From positions 12,513,219 through 12,577,218 of the forward strand of contig NC_066323.1 in the NCBI RefSeq assembly GCF_022539315.1: 64,000 nucleotides of DNA, read 5' to 3'. Positions 11,559-25,274 of this stretch are shown one piece after another. A program made the translations under genes and the position numbers. Source of the DNA: Serinus canaria (lineage: Eukaryota > Chordata > Aves > Passeriformes > Fringillidae). Numbering within the stretch: position 1 is the stretch's first letter; each line of letters starts with the position of its first letter. The notes beneath the pieces were generated by a model. The model was not told where the DNA came from. It saw only the letters and a program-made list of their open reading frames with translations, and did not search any database.

Positions 11559-12479
11559 GAAAAAAGATTTTTCTTCAGGTTAAGAGCTTGGGATCACTTC
11601 AAAGTGAAGGGAATCCAAACTATAGTAAGCCCATAAAAAACAGTTGAATTAAATTGTCAAAATTTATAATAACCCCCAAGCCCCAGAACTCAGTGGATGC
11701 AGGTCTAAAAGGTTGACTGATATTCCAGTTTTGTAGCATGTCACATTTCTTGCTCTTCGTATTTTTTTTTTTGTGTTCCAATGCCAAAAAATACTACAGG
11801 TGCATAGAAGACTTGGGAACAGTGTATCAAAACAATAGTTATCAGAGCTTACAATATTGACCAGAATGATGTCAAGGAAAAAGACTGAATGAGTTGGAAG
11901 CAAAAATACCCAAGAAAAGTGAGACTGGAATCATTAGACTAGCATCTCAAGAAAAATAAAATGCACAACTTTCTCCTGTAAATATCTGCATGTTTTTACT
12001 GGAGGACATGACTAGTGACTATTTGAATTGTTAGTGAAATCCCATATCAATCAGTTTAAAAGTTTTGGAAGAAAATTGCTCTTTAGAAGATGTGAAAGAA
12101 TGTAGGTAAATTTAGCCACTCCTGGGTGAAGTGAAAAATCTGTTAATCCAACAGTACAGTAAGTGTCTAAAATGAAAAATAGTAGCACAGAGCTGTTTTT
12201 TGTGATCCTTGATGTCCTTATTTGGAATAACTTTGGTCTAAATACATCTACTGTGTGCACAGCAGAGGCAGGGTTGTTAGAGTCTGGTCTAAGAGAGAAG
12301 GTAAGAGGGGACCTGCCTACTAAGGCTACAGTGCAAATTATCCCATCAAGGGGCAAGGACAGGAAATACAGTAGGAGCCCGAGCTGGCTAAATCAAGAGC
12401 ACTTCCCATATTTCAAACATGAGAAGGAGGATTGCACAAAAGGGAATCTGGGTCAGCTCACTACGGCAGATTGCACGCG

Positions 12480-12486
12480 TATAAAT
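12480..12486 (+). promoter_or_regulatory. Possible TATA box
   Basis: TATAAAT follows a locally CpG-containing stretch ('gcacgcg' at 12473-12479). About 8 nt downstream lies the palindrome 'aggagctgctcct'. The arrangement resembles a TATA-type core promoter, perhaps in a decayed LTR, with a start expected near 12510. TATAAAT also occurs by chance in AT-rich DNA, and I could not identify flanking LTR ends or a transcript. Confidence 0.2.
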
Positions 12487-12499
12487 CAGAGGAGCTGCT

Positions 12500-15400
12500 C
12501 CTGAGAGAGGGACAGTGGCTGAGCTGGCTGAGGGGACAGTGGAAGGGCTTTTCCTGCTGAATTTTGGGATAAAGGTCAGCTGCAATAAGGTGGCCTAACA
12601 CCAGCACCAACAGGAGAGAATAAGGAAGAAACAGGTTTGATAGTGTGTATAAGATGTAGATGTTTTCATGCCAGCTGGGCAGGTGAACTTTGCTCTTGGT
12701 GCTTAATGGGTGGGTTGGTGAACTCTCAGTACCTCTAACAATTATCTGCAGGAAATTCTGAGGGGCAGACAAGTTACCTGGATTATGTAGAAAGAGTGGG
12801 AAAAGTGAGGAATTTGTAGAACACCCAGTTGCTGGAAAGACACTAAAATATAACAGTCATGCTTCTGGTGCACACCGTGGGGAAGATATCAATTGGTGAA
12901 TGCTTGTGTCTTGCATTTATCTGACCTAAAAATAAAAAATAGGCTTTATTTTCCTCAATCCTAACTTTAAATTAAAGGGAATAAGGCTTTGTGAGCCAGT
13001 TGAACAGTCAACACAGGCAGAGGGGGAGGCACAACATGTTGTGTCTTCCAGGGAAAGCAGGAATGAGTTGGATCCTTTTTCATTTGGAATAATGTGGTTG
13101 TGCTGAGGTAATGATCTATTTAGGTAATGCTCTTCTGTGCTTTGGATCCATTTTCCTAAGTTGTGTATTCTTTGGCAAAGACCTGAAACTCTTCTTTTGA
13201 AAGATCTGTTTCTTGTCTCCACAGTTTTACTGACAGGCTCTGAGGAGGTCAAACCATTTGAGGTGCTGGTCTCCTGACCAGAACCAGGGTTATTACAGAC
13301 AGTTCTGGGAAGGGGTCATGAGAGGATAATCCATTTGATCCCAGTGACAGGAAGAAAACCAGCAGGGCTGGGACTGGAAACTTCTGTTTTTAGGAAAGTG
13401 GGAAAGCTTCTGAGAAGGATGGGTGACCGCAGACTGGCAAGCACATTTAAAATGGCTTGGACAGTGGAGCCAGTGAAAGGGACATTTGACTCAGAACTTC
13501 TTCCAGGGAAGACATCTGCTGCTTCTTTCACATGACCATAGTCTATGATGAGTGTGTCATCTGTGGAAATGGTTATCCCAGGCTCTCTGGGAGTGAGAGG
13601 CCCCTTACAGCTTCTGAAGTATCCAAGAGTGAACTGTAGGCGTTCTTGTATGAGCCAGATGCCCCCGCTGCCCACAGAAGAAAGAAGTGCTGCTCAAAGT
13701 CTAACACTGCACTGATCTATGCCTTTGGAGCAGTCAAAAAGTCTGTGATTTGTCCTTATCTGTACTTGGCTAAAGCAGGTGGGGTTTTTTTTCACTTGAA
13801 TACCACATGCTGTTTCTGCCTCAGCCCCTCTTTACATCTGTCAAAGTGATCTTGAGCTCTACTTCCTTCTGCAGTATCTGCATCTTCTCCCTCTGTGCTA
13901 AGCAGACAGAGTAAGCCTTTGTGGCCTCTGCTCCCATTTCACTGGGACAGAAGTTTGGCTGCCTTTTGCAGCACTCTAGTTTGTACCATCCTAAGCTCGA
14001 TCTCATTGGTGAGCAGGTGTGAACAGGCTCTCTTTGGTTAAGACTGAGGTTCATGTGCAGTAACAACTGTTTAGGTAATTAAGAATTTAGAAGATGTGAT
14101 GCCAAGTTTAGGACAGAAAACTCTGTTCCATGGAAAAGAAGGGTGAAGATATGACAACTGCCCTCTGAATGCTGAGAGGTGCTTAAGAAAAGGCATTTTT
14201 TGTATGTTCACGCATCATTTATCACTGCCTACAAAGAAAGCCAGTTTACACTAGATGCCTACCTAGGTTTTAGGCAGCTAATGTAAGGAGAGATGAATCC
14301 CATCATTATCAGAGAATAGTTTAATTCAGTAAGCACTAGATAAAGGTTAGGCCTTTAGAAATCCACTATGAACTCCAGAGATCACTTGTGACTTCCAATG
14401 AAATTGAGGATCATTTTCAGAGCCTGGATATGTTGGCTTTATTACAGTTCTCACCTCACCTGCTGCTTGCTGTTTTATTGTAGCAGCCTGGAAGGCAGCT
14501 TTCCTTGTACTGCCTGAACAATGAGTGAGAATGTTCCTCAGGTATATTAATTCTTCAGAAGAGAGGCCATCCTTAACAGAAGAATGTAATCCTCTGCTTC
14601 TTTGGAATTTGCTAGGCATAAAAGTTCTTTCTGAAAATTTTCTTGTTTGTGATTTGGATTATTAATTAACTTTACATTTTAGCAAAAACTCATAGAATCA
14701 TTCCTAGCTGTAAACTGCCAATGCAGTTTGGGCATCTTATCTACCATCTCCACAGCAGTCTGTACTCAAGCATCATTGACACTTCAATTTCTCTACCCTG
14801 CTTAATGGAAAATTAGTATCCCAGATACTTAATCTCCTCTTTGAATGGTTATGCTTTCATACCACTCAGCATTAAAGCAGAAAAACAACTATCAAAGTGA
14901 AAATCATGATATCTTAGAGCTGGGAGATGTGTAACTCCTTCACAGGCTTTTTGATACAGAGCCTCCAGTCCTTATTTCTAGTGCACATTAGCTTCATCCC
15001 TTGGTTTGAAAAATTGTAGCAAAAATTGCCCAGCTCTTCTGCCCATGACGTTTTACATAATCTGGAAGGTTTTAACCTCAGACCATTTTTGTAAGGGGTG
15101 AATATTCAAAGTATGGTCCTTCATTGTATCTCTGACTGTCAATTAAATCAATGTTCTTAGCAGTGATCTCCCCTTGAGCTGCCCCTTGAGTAGGGAGCCA
15201 GATTTATTCTTGGGGTACTTGGACTGGGTAGCCTGAAGTGAACAGTCTTCAGGTGCAGTGACTACTATTGCCAGTCTAGGAAACCAAATTGCATAAGAAA
15301 TCAAAGATTCAAGCAGAAGTAAGGGCTCATTTGTAAAAAAGCCAAGTTAAAAGGTAACTGCTCTAATAGTTTGTGGGATGTCTAATTATCAAAGTTATGC

Positions 15401-18195
15401 AAATAAAATATTTTGATTTTTCCTTGCAGTCCTACCACGTTCTTCCTTTGGGATCTGTCTTGACTTAATGTACAGAGAATAAGCAAAACAAAACTAGCAA
15501 AGAGTAATATCACATTGCAAAGTAATTCAATGTGTGGACAGAGTGGTGGTGGGTGGATTTTTGATGGGGTTGGCTGTTTTGTGGTTTTGATGGGTTTGTG
15601 TGTCCTAGCAGGTAAATGTTCACTTTCCCTTCTCAATATGGGATCTTGGAAGAGCTCATTTCCAGTCTCTTGTACTGCTGTGGGAAAAGCAGAAGGATAT
15701 TCTTGGCTGACGACAGTGCAGTTTCCAAACGTTACCATGGTGATCACCTATGTAACATCACTACCACTTTTCACAACAGCTCAATTTAAGATTCAAGTTG
15801 AATATTTCCATGATTATGGGAGGGTAATTATTTCATTACTCAAGGGAAGAAGATTTAGGAGGTAAATAGCTCTTCATTAGTTCTTAAATGATTTCCCCAG
15901 TCTTTTTAGGCCACAGAAATGCCAAATATTAAAGTGACAGAAACAGAGGGTCAAATTCTGATCTCCCTCTTCATCTTGTCTACCTCTCAGCCCCTTCTGA
16001 GCAGCCAAAAAAGTAGAAATATCTCTAACCATTAAATGCTCTTGAAACTTCAGACATCTGGTGTAAGGCTTTGTCTTTAAAGGGTGCCCTTTTTTCCCAA
16101 GGTGCTCAGTTTTTTCAAACATGTAATGCAGCTGAAGTCCAGAAAAATTGCAGGCTGGATCACTAACCACTCCATATGACTTTGAAAAGTCACAAAAGCA
16201 AGTTGGAGGGAAGTGAAGCACGCAAAATTCTGGCCTGTTATTCCAGGATTTCCTTGTTTTACATGTAGATGTTAATGTCTTTTATGGCTAGGACATAGCC
16301 ATAGCCCATTAATAATTTTCTTGGGTTTTTAATTCCTTCAGAATCTGAGGAACCAGGAACTTAGACTGCAGAGTGATTATGTGGGAACTATCAATACTTT
16401 GTTATTGGTGGTGACGTTTTGTGGACTTTATGTGCACCTTTTAATTGAACAAAGCCATCTATTTATAATTAGAAGTGGATGTAAAAAAAACCTAAGAAAT
16501 GAAATGTTAAATTCTACTGGGAATTTTATAAAAAGTTAACCTTTATTGTTAATTGCAAAGGGACTGTCTTCGACTAATTAAATCAGCGGTGGAACATCAA
16601 ATAGATTTTACAAATAAGTTAATGGCTTATAAACAAATAATTGCCACAGCAAAATAAGCACATATAACAGAAAGAAAACAATTATATTGTAACACTTTTA
16701 TTAATTTGCCCCTTCATGTTATAGAATATGCAGGTCACAGGAGACTTTCATTAGAGAAGAAAGCTTGCAGATATCTCCCTTTGAATCACACTGTTTGTTA
16801 TGATCCAAGGGTGAAATGATTCATGATTTCCTTTGCCTGTATTTTTATGTTTTCCAGTGAAAATAAATGAGTTTTAGATTTACATAATCACAATAAGACA
16901 TTTCAAGAATAGTGGTGCAAATTTTTTTAGCTTATATCACCAGGCTGCCAAGGTTTCAGGACACTACTAATATGTCTAGACAAGCAGCTGTTTGTGTTGT
17001 TTTGGCTGACTCTCATTGTGTTCCTTTATTTTTTATGGCCCAGGGTTCAGCAATGATGCAACTCTGTAATCAAGTGATTGGGAATATAAAAGACAGGAAA
17101 ATACTGCAGTGTTATGCTAAATCAGACTGAGGTAGAACATGGCTAATCAACATTTTTCTCCTTTGTATGCCATTTCTTAGAGATATCTGCCAGAGAGAAA
17201 GTAAGACTAGTTCACAGTGGAATTAACTGGAAAATGCTTCATTTTTTTCTCCCACATAATTCTCATTTATGGAAGGAGTTTTTTGAATACCAGTTTCTTT
17301 GATACTACCTGAGACTGAAACTGCACTAATGAAACACCTGACTCAGAATGCTTGCCTGGAGACCTCAAATGCATGCCCTACCTTGGTCAGACTGTGGACT
17401 TTCAGGTGGTTGGCTTGACTGTCTCACAGAGATTTGTCAATATGAAATTCCATTCTGTATGTCTATGACTTATCCATTGGCTCAGAGAGACAGGCACATG
17501 GCCAACATCTGCCTCTGAACAGCTTAAACCTGATTCTGGGCTTGGGCTGTGTCATGCTCTCCTCTGGAGTTCTGCTGGCCTCAGGAATTCATAGCAGGAA
17601 TGAGCCTGAAGGGTTTCTTACAGCTCAACACCCAGCATGGCCAGTCCTGGCTAATGCTGCCCAAGGTGATGGGTCCCCACAGGTGCTGTGTCACATCCTG
17701 TTTGAACCCCCTGTGAAGTCCCTGATCTCTTTCACTACTGGTGACATCAGGGATTATTTAGTGCTCCTGACCCCTTGGTGGGGTGTGTTACAAGTGAAAA
17801 GGAGTAGCTTTAATTGAAACTTTTATGGACAAGTTCTAGCATAGAAGAGTAATTATTAGAGAAGACCTCGATAATTTTACTCTAATTTTCCATTTAAAAA
17901 CTCTCCAATATTTTGTTAGTAGCTGTTAGAACAGGAAAAAAAGTTTGATTCACTTGGTGACAACATTGCAGCACAGTTGCACTCAGGAGCAGGCACCTTC
18001 AGGAACAGGTGGCACCTTGGTCCCTAAATAATCATGTGTGTTTGCTGGTTAGCATTCACTGTAAGATGACAATAAAAAGTTTCAATATAGCAGCAGGATA
18101 CAGTGTGTGTTACAATGCTAAATTCTATTGGAGGTCAAGACTAAATTAGGAAAGCTTATAAAAGATAGATGCATAGCACAAAACAATTGATTTTT
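12500..18195. other. Unique noncoding sequence
   Basis: No gene is seen. Near 15945-15965 the text resembles the start of a common ancient sauropsid repeat ('caaattctgatct'), but the match is too short to annotate. Several short open frames exist with no recognisable domains. Confidence 0.55.
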
Positions 18196-18470
18196 CATAG
18201 AATCATTTAGGTTGGAAAGAACCCTGAACATCATCAAGTCCAACAATTAACCCAACCCTATCAAATCCACCTCTAAACCATGACTCTAAATGTCCTCTTT
18301 ACACGTTTTTTACACACCTCCAGGGATGGAGGCTCAATGACTTAACCCTGGGCAGCCCCCTGTGCTTGAATAATCCTTCACCTTTCTGCAAAGATATTTT
18401 TCCTGTTATCCAATCTAAACTTCCCCTGGCTCAAGGCCATTTCCTCTTGTCCTGTCTCTTGCATGGACAA
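18196..18470 (-). mobile_element. CR1 LINE 3' fragment, minus strand, older subfamily
   Basis: The plus strand opens with 'catagaatcatttaggttgg', the reverse complement of a CR1 3' terminus. It continues through typical CR1 text ('atcatcaagtccaac', 'ctccagggatgg', 'atccaatctaaac', 'cctcttgtcctgtc'). The element is about 275 bp, severely 5'-truncated and on the minus strand. It differs clearly in sequence from the pair at 1105 and 25275 and carries more substitutions, so it belongs to another, probably older, subfamily. It has no coding capacity. The 18470 edge is approximate. Confidence 0.88.
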
Positions 18471-20726
18471 GTAATGGTGCCATTTTTAGAGCTGCCTGCA
18501 GTCACTGCCAGCTGCGATTCGCTGTTGGCCAGTTGCTAATTTCATTTTAGGTTTTCCTAGCAAGACAACAAGATTCTACCAGAGTAGTATACAGTGAGAT
18601 AGAAAAATGCAGCTGGAACAGAGAGGTAATGCCTAGTAGGAGGGGAAATATTTCACTTGAAGTGCCTGCTAAACTGAATACTTTCTGTTCTCACTTCTGT
18701 GTAAAGTGGAATTTATGCTGCTATGCTATTTTTGTTCTGAAGAAGAATGATTTAGCAGACTGCCAGGGGTGTAAACTGAACAAGGTGTGATGTCTGAAAT
18801 TAAGGAAGGAAAATGAAAAAAAAAAAAAAAGCTGTTCTTGAGTTTGAGCTTCCCATGTCTACTTTATCTGCCTTAGTTCAGGTAAGAAACCAGCTTGGAC
18901 ACAATTCAGCAAATTATTATTCACACACTAAGTACAGAGTATTTCAATATACTCACAGAAGTAAAGCAAGTAGGAGAGAAATTACACTTCATTTAGCACA
19001 GCTTTTTTTTTTTCAAATTAGTCTTGTTTTGATTTCCTGTTGAAAAATTATATTTTGAAGTAGCAGTGAAATCCTGCCCGATGTCACAAGAAAAAAACTT
19101 GCATAAAATTCCTAGAGCTGTGAGTCCTCTCAAAAGTCTTCCTACCTCTTTGTAGGCTGAGGTTTCTTCATGAATGATCATACAGTCTGGCTGGTACCTC
19201 CACCACATTTTACAGGGTCTTTTTCTCTCCCACCATGTTTTATAAAGATGTGGTTTTTTTCAACACACTGTAAACCAGATGTATGATTTTGCATTTCAGG
19301 GCTAATTATGTCTTATTGCTTTTTCTACTTTATACAGAAAAGAAACCATGACAGCCATTCAGCCTGGATTTATCATCTATCAGAATTCACAGTATTTAAT
19401 TATCTAGCTGTTTGGCATTGGCGTAGCTGAATGAACACAGGACAGTCAAGGATTCCCCCACCTAACTCCTGGTTTGGGTGGCTCCTCACCAGATGCCCAT
19501 TGGTAAGGTATAATGAGCACATGTGATTTATGAAATTATAAAAATCGTGGCTCTTACCTGAAGGAGAATGAAGCTATAATCAGTTGATTGATTTGTAGCT
19601 AATATTATTTTTGCTGAGATTCATAAGTTTGTTACTCTGTAGTTAGAAAATAAATAATTAGGATGTAGGATGGAAAGACATGGGAATTTGTTCTGTGTGA
19701 TTAATTAGCTTATTTGCTCCAGTTTATTTTTGATCCAATAGAAGATGCTGAAAGAGTATAAAATAAGGTCCTTAGTGTACTCTAAGGGCCTGTTCCTGCC
19801 CCAGATGACATTAAAGGCAAGTTCCCACTGATGTCCCTGAGGCCCTAATTGCCTGGGTTGACATTGATGGTTTCTCATTTCCCAATTCCAATAGCTTTGC
19901 TCTAGATAGGATGTTGGGATGATGTCAGTTTTCTAAGCAGTGATCACAGGAAAATCAAATATTTAAAATGGAAGATTAAAGAGCTGGAAGAAGAAAGTGA
20001 TGCAGCAAATGGTTGGTGACTATCAAGTCACCTTGTTACAGGTGAGAAGGTGCAGGAAGGAGGGGTCTCTGTGCCCATTTTTGATTTTGGGGAACGCATT
20101 TGCATTCCCTGGGTTTGTTGCACTAACTTTCCTTGCTGGGAGTCTCAGAATTTAACTTACTAGTTTTAAAAGAACCGTGTTGTCTGGAGGTGACTTGTTT
20201 ATTTTTTAACCCAGAGCCCACCATTAGCAGCTTTTTTAACCTGGTAATTTTGTTTCATTTTTCACCTCTTTGTTATTCATTTTATTAGCTTTGAGTGCAG
20301 CCTTGCCGCACTGTGATTCTTCCTCTCTTTTTTCCACATGGCTGCCTGGTTTGCAGAGGATGCCTCCTTTCAGATGTGTTCCTTCCCCTGACAAACAATT
20401 ACCCCTGTTCCCCTCTGCAGGAGGCCATTAGGACATCATCACGGGTTCTGCTAAGTCATCTCACAATCACAGTTTTGTGCAATCACCTCTCATCTGAGTC
20501 TATCTAGGCATATGCCATGCGGGGAAACTAGCAGTCACAAAATGCAGCACCTCCAGGCATATTATTTGTTATTTTGGTCCAGGAGTGTGACAGATAATGG
20601 CCACTGTCTGAAGGTCTCATTGGCTGCAGGGACTGGCATCATATGCAGAAAATGTGGAAAAGCCAGGATGGGTGAGCATGTTCCTACTTAATAACAACAA
20701 AAGGAGCAGTTCTGTATTTTTGCTAT

Positions 20727-20762
20727 GATAAAAGCACCAAAAAGGATAAAAGCACCAAAAAG
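20727..20762. repeat. Perfect 18-bp tandem duplication
   Basis: The unit 'gataaaagcaccaaaaag' at 20727-20744 is repeated exactly at 20745-20762 with no gap. The lack of differences indicates a recent slippage duplication. Confidence 0.95.
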
Positions 20763-22660
20763 ACAGACTGAAAAGGTAATGTTTGGAGAATTAGTCCACT
20801 GAATACACCCACAAACCTAAATTTATGTCACATCTGTTCTTTATTACTTATTGTTTATGAGCTGTGTGTGCAAATGGCAAATGTGTCAATAATTTGCTTC
20901 ATATTTAGCCTAGTTATCATAGTGGAGCTAAGCATTTAACATAATTAGACTAAAAAAAATACCATAAAACTGGACATTTTTAAACTTCAATGTGCCAATT
21001 ATTAGGAGATATTCCTTAAAATCCAGATCTACCAGGTGGGTCCTTCCTTGCTGGACTAAGAAGAGCAGAGAGCTCCATTACTTATACACAATTTGAGAAA
21101 CCATTCACACTTTCCCCCTAGCTGTTCACACAGTTCTAACTGGTGTTAAAAAAAAAATCCTTAATTAAATATTATGATTTCAAGGACTGTGTTAGGCCTT
21201 GAAATAAATGTGCCCAAAACCATGGTTTTTTTGACAGAAAGAAGCCAGCTGTTTTGTGGAAGACTCTCAGTCTGTGTAAATGTAACAAACTGCTGAATTA
21301 CTAAAAGGCCCCTTGATATATGATCTCATGTTGCTTAATAGGCCTCAGATTACTTTGGGGAAAAATGGGCTTTATTGTGTTAATCATATGAAAACGAAGT
21401 TACTAATCCCTATCTAATTATGAGGGGTTTTTAAACTTGTAATAATATCCTAATTATTTCCTCTTATTGAAACAAGTCTTGTTCTAAAAGTAATCCTCAA
21501 GAAAGCATATGGAAAAATATCCAATGAAATACCTTGGCTTTAATTTTAATTTACAGGGGTTTTGAACCATTAATTTTTTTTGTTATTGTTGTTTCAAATA
21601 TTATCAACAAATACTGTTTTGTATTGTGCTAACAAATTCCTCTTTTTTGATAGCTCTCTGAGCAGAACCTTAATTCAGGTTCCATACAAAATGTTTAGTT
21701 TATGATATTAAATCAAGTGAGTATAGACTCAGGACAATCAGTCCTGAAATAAATCACAGAACAATGCAATTTAAGATCATTTGACTGCTGACAGGCAGAT
21801 GATTAGATAGCATAATCATTTCCTGTGCTCTCTCTGCCTCCGAAGGTACTCTGGTTTTGGGTATTTTATACTGCAAGGTGCAAGAGACTGGAAAACCTTG
21901 GGGTGGGGGGGGAAGGATGTGACTACTGAGGATAAGAAAGGAATAAAAATTTATGAGTAATTGTGTAGATACCACTGAGCAACATCTTAACCTCATGCCC
22001 AAGTTAAAATACCTTAGCAGCAAATGAGACTGAGAACTGTAAAGTGAACCTTGTAGTCAATGGAAGGGGAAAAAAACCCCATGGTTTTCCTGCAATGAGC
22101 TCATCAGGGAGCTCCTCCCTAATTTAGGCTCTAGCTTGCAAAAAATAAGCCTTTTTTTTTGTCTTTTTTTTTTTCTCTGACACTATTAGATCAAAACAGT
22201 ACCCAGGCATTAGACAGTATTTATTAGCTTGTAAGGCCAGAGATAATGATCCCATTCAATCAGAACTCATGAATAATTCAGCAGTCCCAACTCCACATAA
22301 TTTCTGTCTTTACTTTTAAAACCAGTAAAGCACCATTTGCATTGCCTTTTTGAGGGGAGGGGAAATGACAGTAAGCAGAAAAATAAAGCAGATTTTTTTT
22401 CTTTTGGTTCTGCTTCTCAAACATACTCAGCTCTCTTAGAATGCTGCCTCCCTTCCCTTTCTCCCCTCCTAGCTCCCAGAACAAAAACGACATCAGAATA
22501 AATATTAATCATGATACTATTGAGAAGATGCTGTACACTAATTATTGTCAAGAATAGTGCTACCCATATTTATAGAGGATTTTGTAATCACTGCAATTTG
22601 TTCAGTATTGTTACTTATACTAGCTGCTATGAAGTAATTACAGGTTTTTCACTGCTTTTT

Positions 22661-22676
22661 GTGTGTGTGTGTGTGT
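22661..22676. repeat. GT microsatellite
   Basis: Eight uninterrupted GT units are followed by T-rich sequence that leads into the poly-T tract at 22750-22766. Confidence 0.95.
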
Positions 22677-22749
22677 ATTTTGTTGTTGGGGATTTTTTGG
22701 CTTTTTTTTCTCCTGCTTTTTGGGTTTTTGTTTTAAAAAACACCCACAC

Positions 22750-22766
22750 TTTTTTTTTTTTTTTTT
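22750..22766. repeat. Poly-T tract, 17 nt
   Basis: This is an uninterrupted T run downstream of the GT repeat. I see no AATAAA on the minus strand close to it. Confidence 0.9.
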
Positions 22767-24520
22767 AACTTTTGCAAGTAATCATTTCCCCGTGAGCAGT
22801 TTCTGAGAAATGAAACATTCTTTCTGTGAAATTAGTTTCCTGGTGCTGAGCTGAAGAAGCCCAGGCTGACATAGTACACATAAAGCTAAAGTGCTGGCTT
22901 ACATATCCCACTGAATGGGGCAGAGGATGAAACTGAGGTTTTCAGTATCTTGGAGCCTTTCTTTACCTCACTTGCCCACCTTAGTCACTAAATGTTACTG
23001 TAACAGTATTTTGCTTATATTTCATGGCAGATCCCACCCTGCTTTAGATATTCCTCCTTTACTTAATGCCCTTTGCTTCTTCAGGTCATGCTGAATAAGG
23101 TGATAAAGATTTCTTCTGTAGGATCTTGCTGCTGCTTTATGAGACCACTTTTGTATTTTATGTGTGCAAAATTGTGACAGCAGTGAAGTGAGTATTACAT
23201 GGCTTGGTTCCTTTCTTGGCATCATAGTAGGGACCTGCTCCCCTGAGCAGCTCTGGGTGAGCCTGCCAGGGGAGAAGGCACTTGCACTCCTGAGTGGGAT
23301 CCCTGTGAAGAAGTAACATGTTCCAAACACCAACTAAAGCCTATTAAAATATTCATTTCCTTGCTTACAGATGTGAGTTTCTGTAAATAAAGAGGGATTA
23401 GAGATCTCTTATAAATAGATTTTTTTGTTATAAACACAAACAGCTTTGCTGAACTGTGGGAAGGAAGGAGAAGCATTAGCAATGACATTCTGATCCTGTC
23501 AACAGCACTCTACAAGAATGCATTTCTCTGACATCTCTGTTAACTCAACTAATGCAGATGTCAAGAAAGTAATCACGTGCATGTGTAATGCTGCAGCAGA
23601 GTGGCTGTACACACTGCATTGACATCTATGATGCAGTGGGAAATATACAAATTATCTTTTCATTTCTGTATGAGTCATTGGCCTGTCTTTCCATATCTGG
23701 GATGATATATCCTTGGAAAAGGATAGAAAGAAGGCTTTTCCTGAGAAAGCATTTTAAGAGCTGAAGCTTGAGCTCTAAATGTACAGGAGGGTGCATGTCC
23801 TTACTGTGGATGTACTTGATGTGCTTCTTTACAAAGCAGAACAGAAGACAAGTGAGCTAAAACCTAACTGTTCTCCTTCATGAAGTTATTCAATGTTTGA
23901 GGAAGGAGGAGGCATTCTGGCCACATTTGAACCAAAATGTTTAGAGGGCAAATAAAAGCAGCAGCTCAGCAAGCTGCAGCTTCAGAAAAGACTGTCAATG
24001 AATCCTGAGGGACTGCAGATATATTTGTTAACTTCCAGTGTCAGTCTGAGAGAGAGTGTTTGTGTATTCATGTCAGTCATTAATTAAAGGCCTGTTGGGA
24101 GAATTTAAGATCTTCATCTTGGATTAGTGAAACTGAGCAAAAGGACAATTTGGGCTTTGCAAATGGCCACAAAGATTGAGAGTAGTGAGTGAAAAGAATG
24201 TTCTGATTCAGATATCATTCATTTCCTCATAGGTGTCATGGTATGAGAATTTCTGGCTTAAGGGACATCATCAATTAAATGTTTACACTGCTAGTAGAAA
24301 GGCTGCAATGGTACTTGTATTAGCAGTTGGTGCTTTACAGTAAGAAACCCCAGAAATTTAGGGCAAAGCTGTGTTCAGTTTAGCACAAATTAATGTGGTG
24401 CTCATGAACATTTCCACCAGTTCTTAGTTATATCTTTGCAGAGGAGCTTGGTCCTCATATTTGGAGGAAACATCAATACAAGTCCTGGTATAGAGGAATA
24501 TGATAGAGAACTGTGAGAGA

Positions 24521-24558
24521 TATATATGTGTGTGTATATATATATATATATATATAGG
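24521..24558. repeat. TA microsatellite with a central GT block
   Basis: About 38 bp of alternating TA dinucleotides are interrupted by a TGTGTGTG block at 24527-24534. The terminal pure TA run is likely to be length-polymorphic. Confidence 0.95.
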
Positions 24559-25274
24559 GAATATGGGAAACTGTGACAGTGAACTAAATATGAAGTCCTG
24601 AGCATTCTGGTGAGCTCTGAAAGTAAAATCTGATCTGTAGAGTGATACAGGTAAGGCCCCAGTGTTCATCACCAGTGCTGGGGTTCATCACAGGCAGTTA
24701 GACTGCCTGTCTCTCCAGGTCCCATGGGCTGAATGCCCTTTCACAGCAAGTGCCCAGGAGATGCTTTGGGTTTCATCCAGGGAATTGTGCACCCTGAGAG
24801 TGCCCTGCAGTATGAGGCAAAATCTGGTGAATGGGGATGACAAGGTAGAAAAATGAATTCTGCATGAATGCTGATGTAGATACACCCTCCAACATTTTGT
24901 AATGCTGATAGCTATCACTAAGTGAGATAAGGCTTAGGTAGTTTCCACTCTACTCAGGGGGGGTTTACTTGTTTTGGTGTTTGTGGGAAAGGGGATCAGA
25001 TGTTGAGTTTTGCCAGAAAAGGAGATTCTGGCTTAAGCCTGTGTAAATTTACATGTCAGCACATGTGACTCTCATTGCCAAATTGGAATCTAAATGTGCA
25101 GCCACCAGATATAATCCAAACCATATGAAATAGATCTGTAAAGTAAGTCAAGTCTCACATGTTTCATCCAGGGACAAAGCTAAGCATTTGGTACCTTAGT
25201 GTGGAAGGACCTTATAGTTTAAAATTAAACATAACAATGATAATAATATGTGAACAGAATCTATGTTCTTAATT

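Larger units (their letters stand above)
6728..12160. other. Unique AT-rich noncoding sequence
   Basis: No gene is seen. It includes an A-rich low-complexity tract (7870-7946), a 9-bp-arm palindrome (10639-10657) and a 22-nt poly-A tract (11537-11558). A minus-strand frame of 141 codons (10263-10688) has no recognisable domain and is treated as chance. Confidence 0.55.
18471..25274. other. Unique AT-rich noncoding sequence
   Basis: No gene is seen. It contains poly-A at 18816-18830, a perfect 18-bp tandem duplication at 20727-20762, GT and T tracts at 22661-22766 and a TA/GT microsatellite at 24521-24558. Two AT-rich repeat-free stretches (about 19540-19760 and 21300-21500) look like conserved noncoding elements and are described among the findings. 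Confidence 0.55.

Noticed and set aside
18871..18890. CAG|GTAAGA donor-like site near 18880
   Set aside because: I could not pair it with a convincing acceptor, and isolated donor-like sites are common by chance.
24521..24558. Regular short repeats considered as a CRISPR array or satellite
   Set aside because: It is a simple dinucleotide repeat with no spacers.
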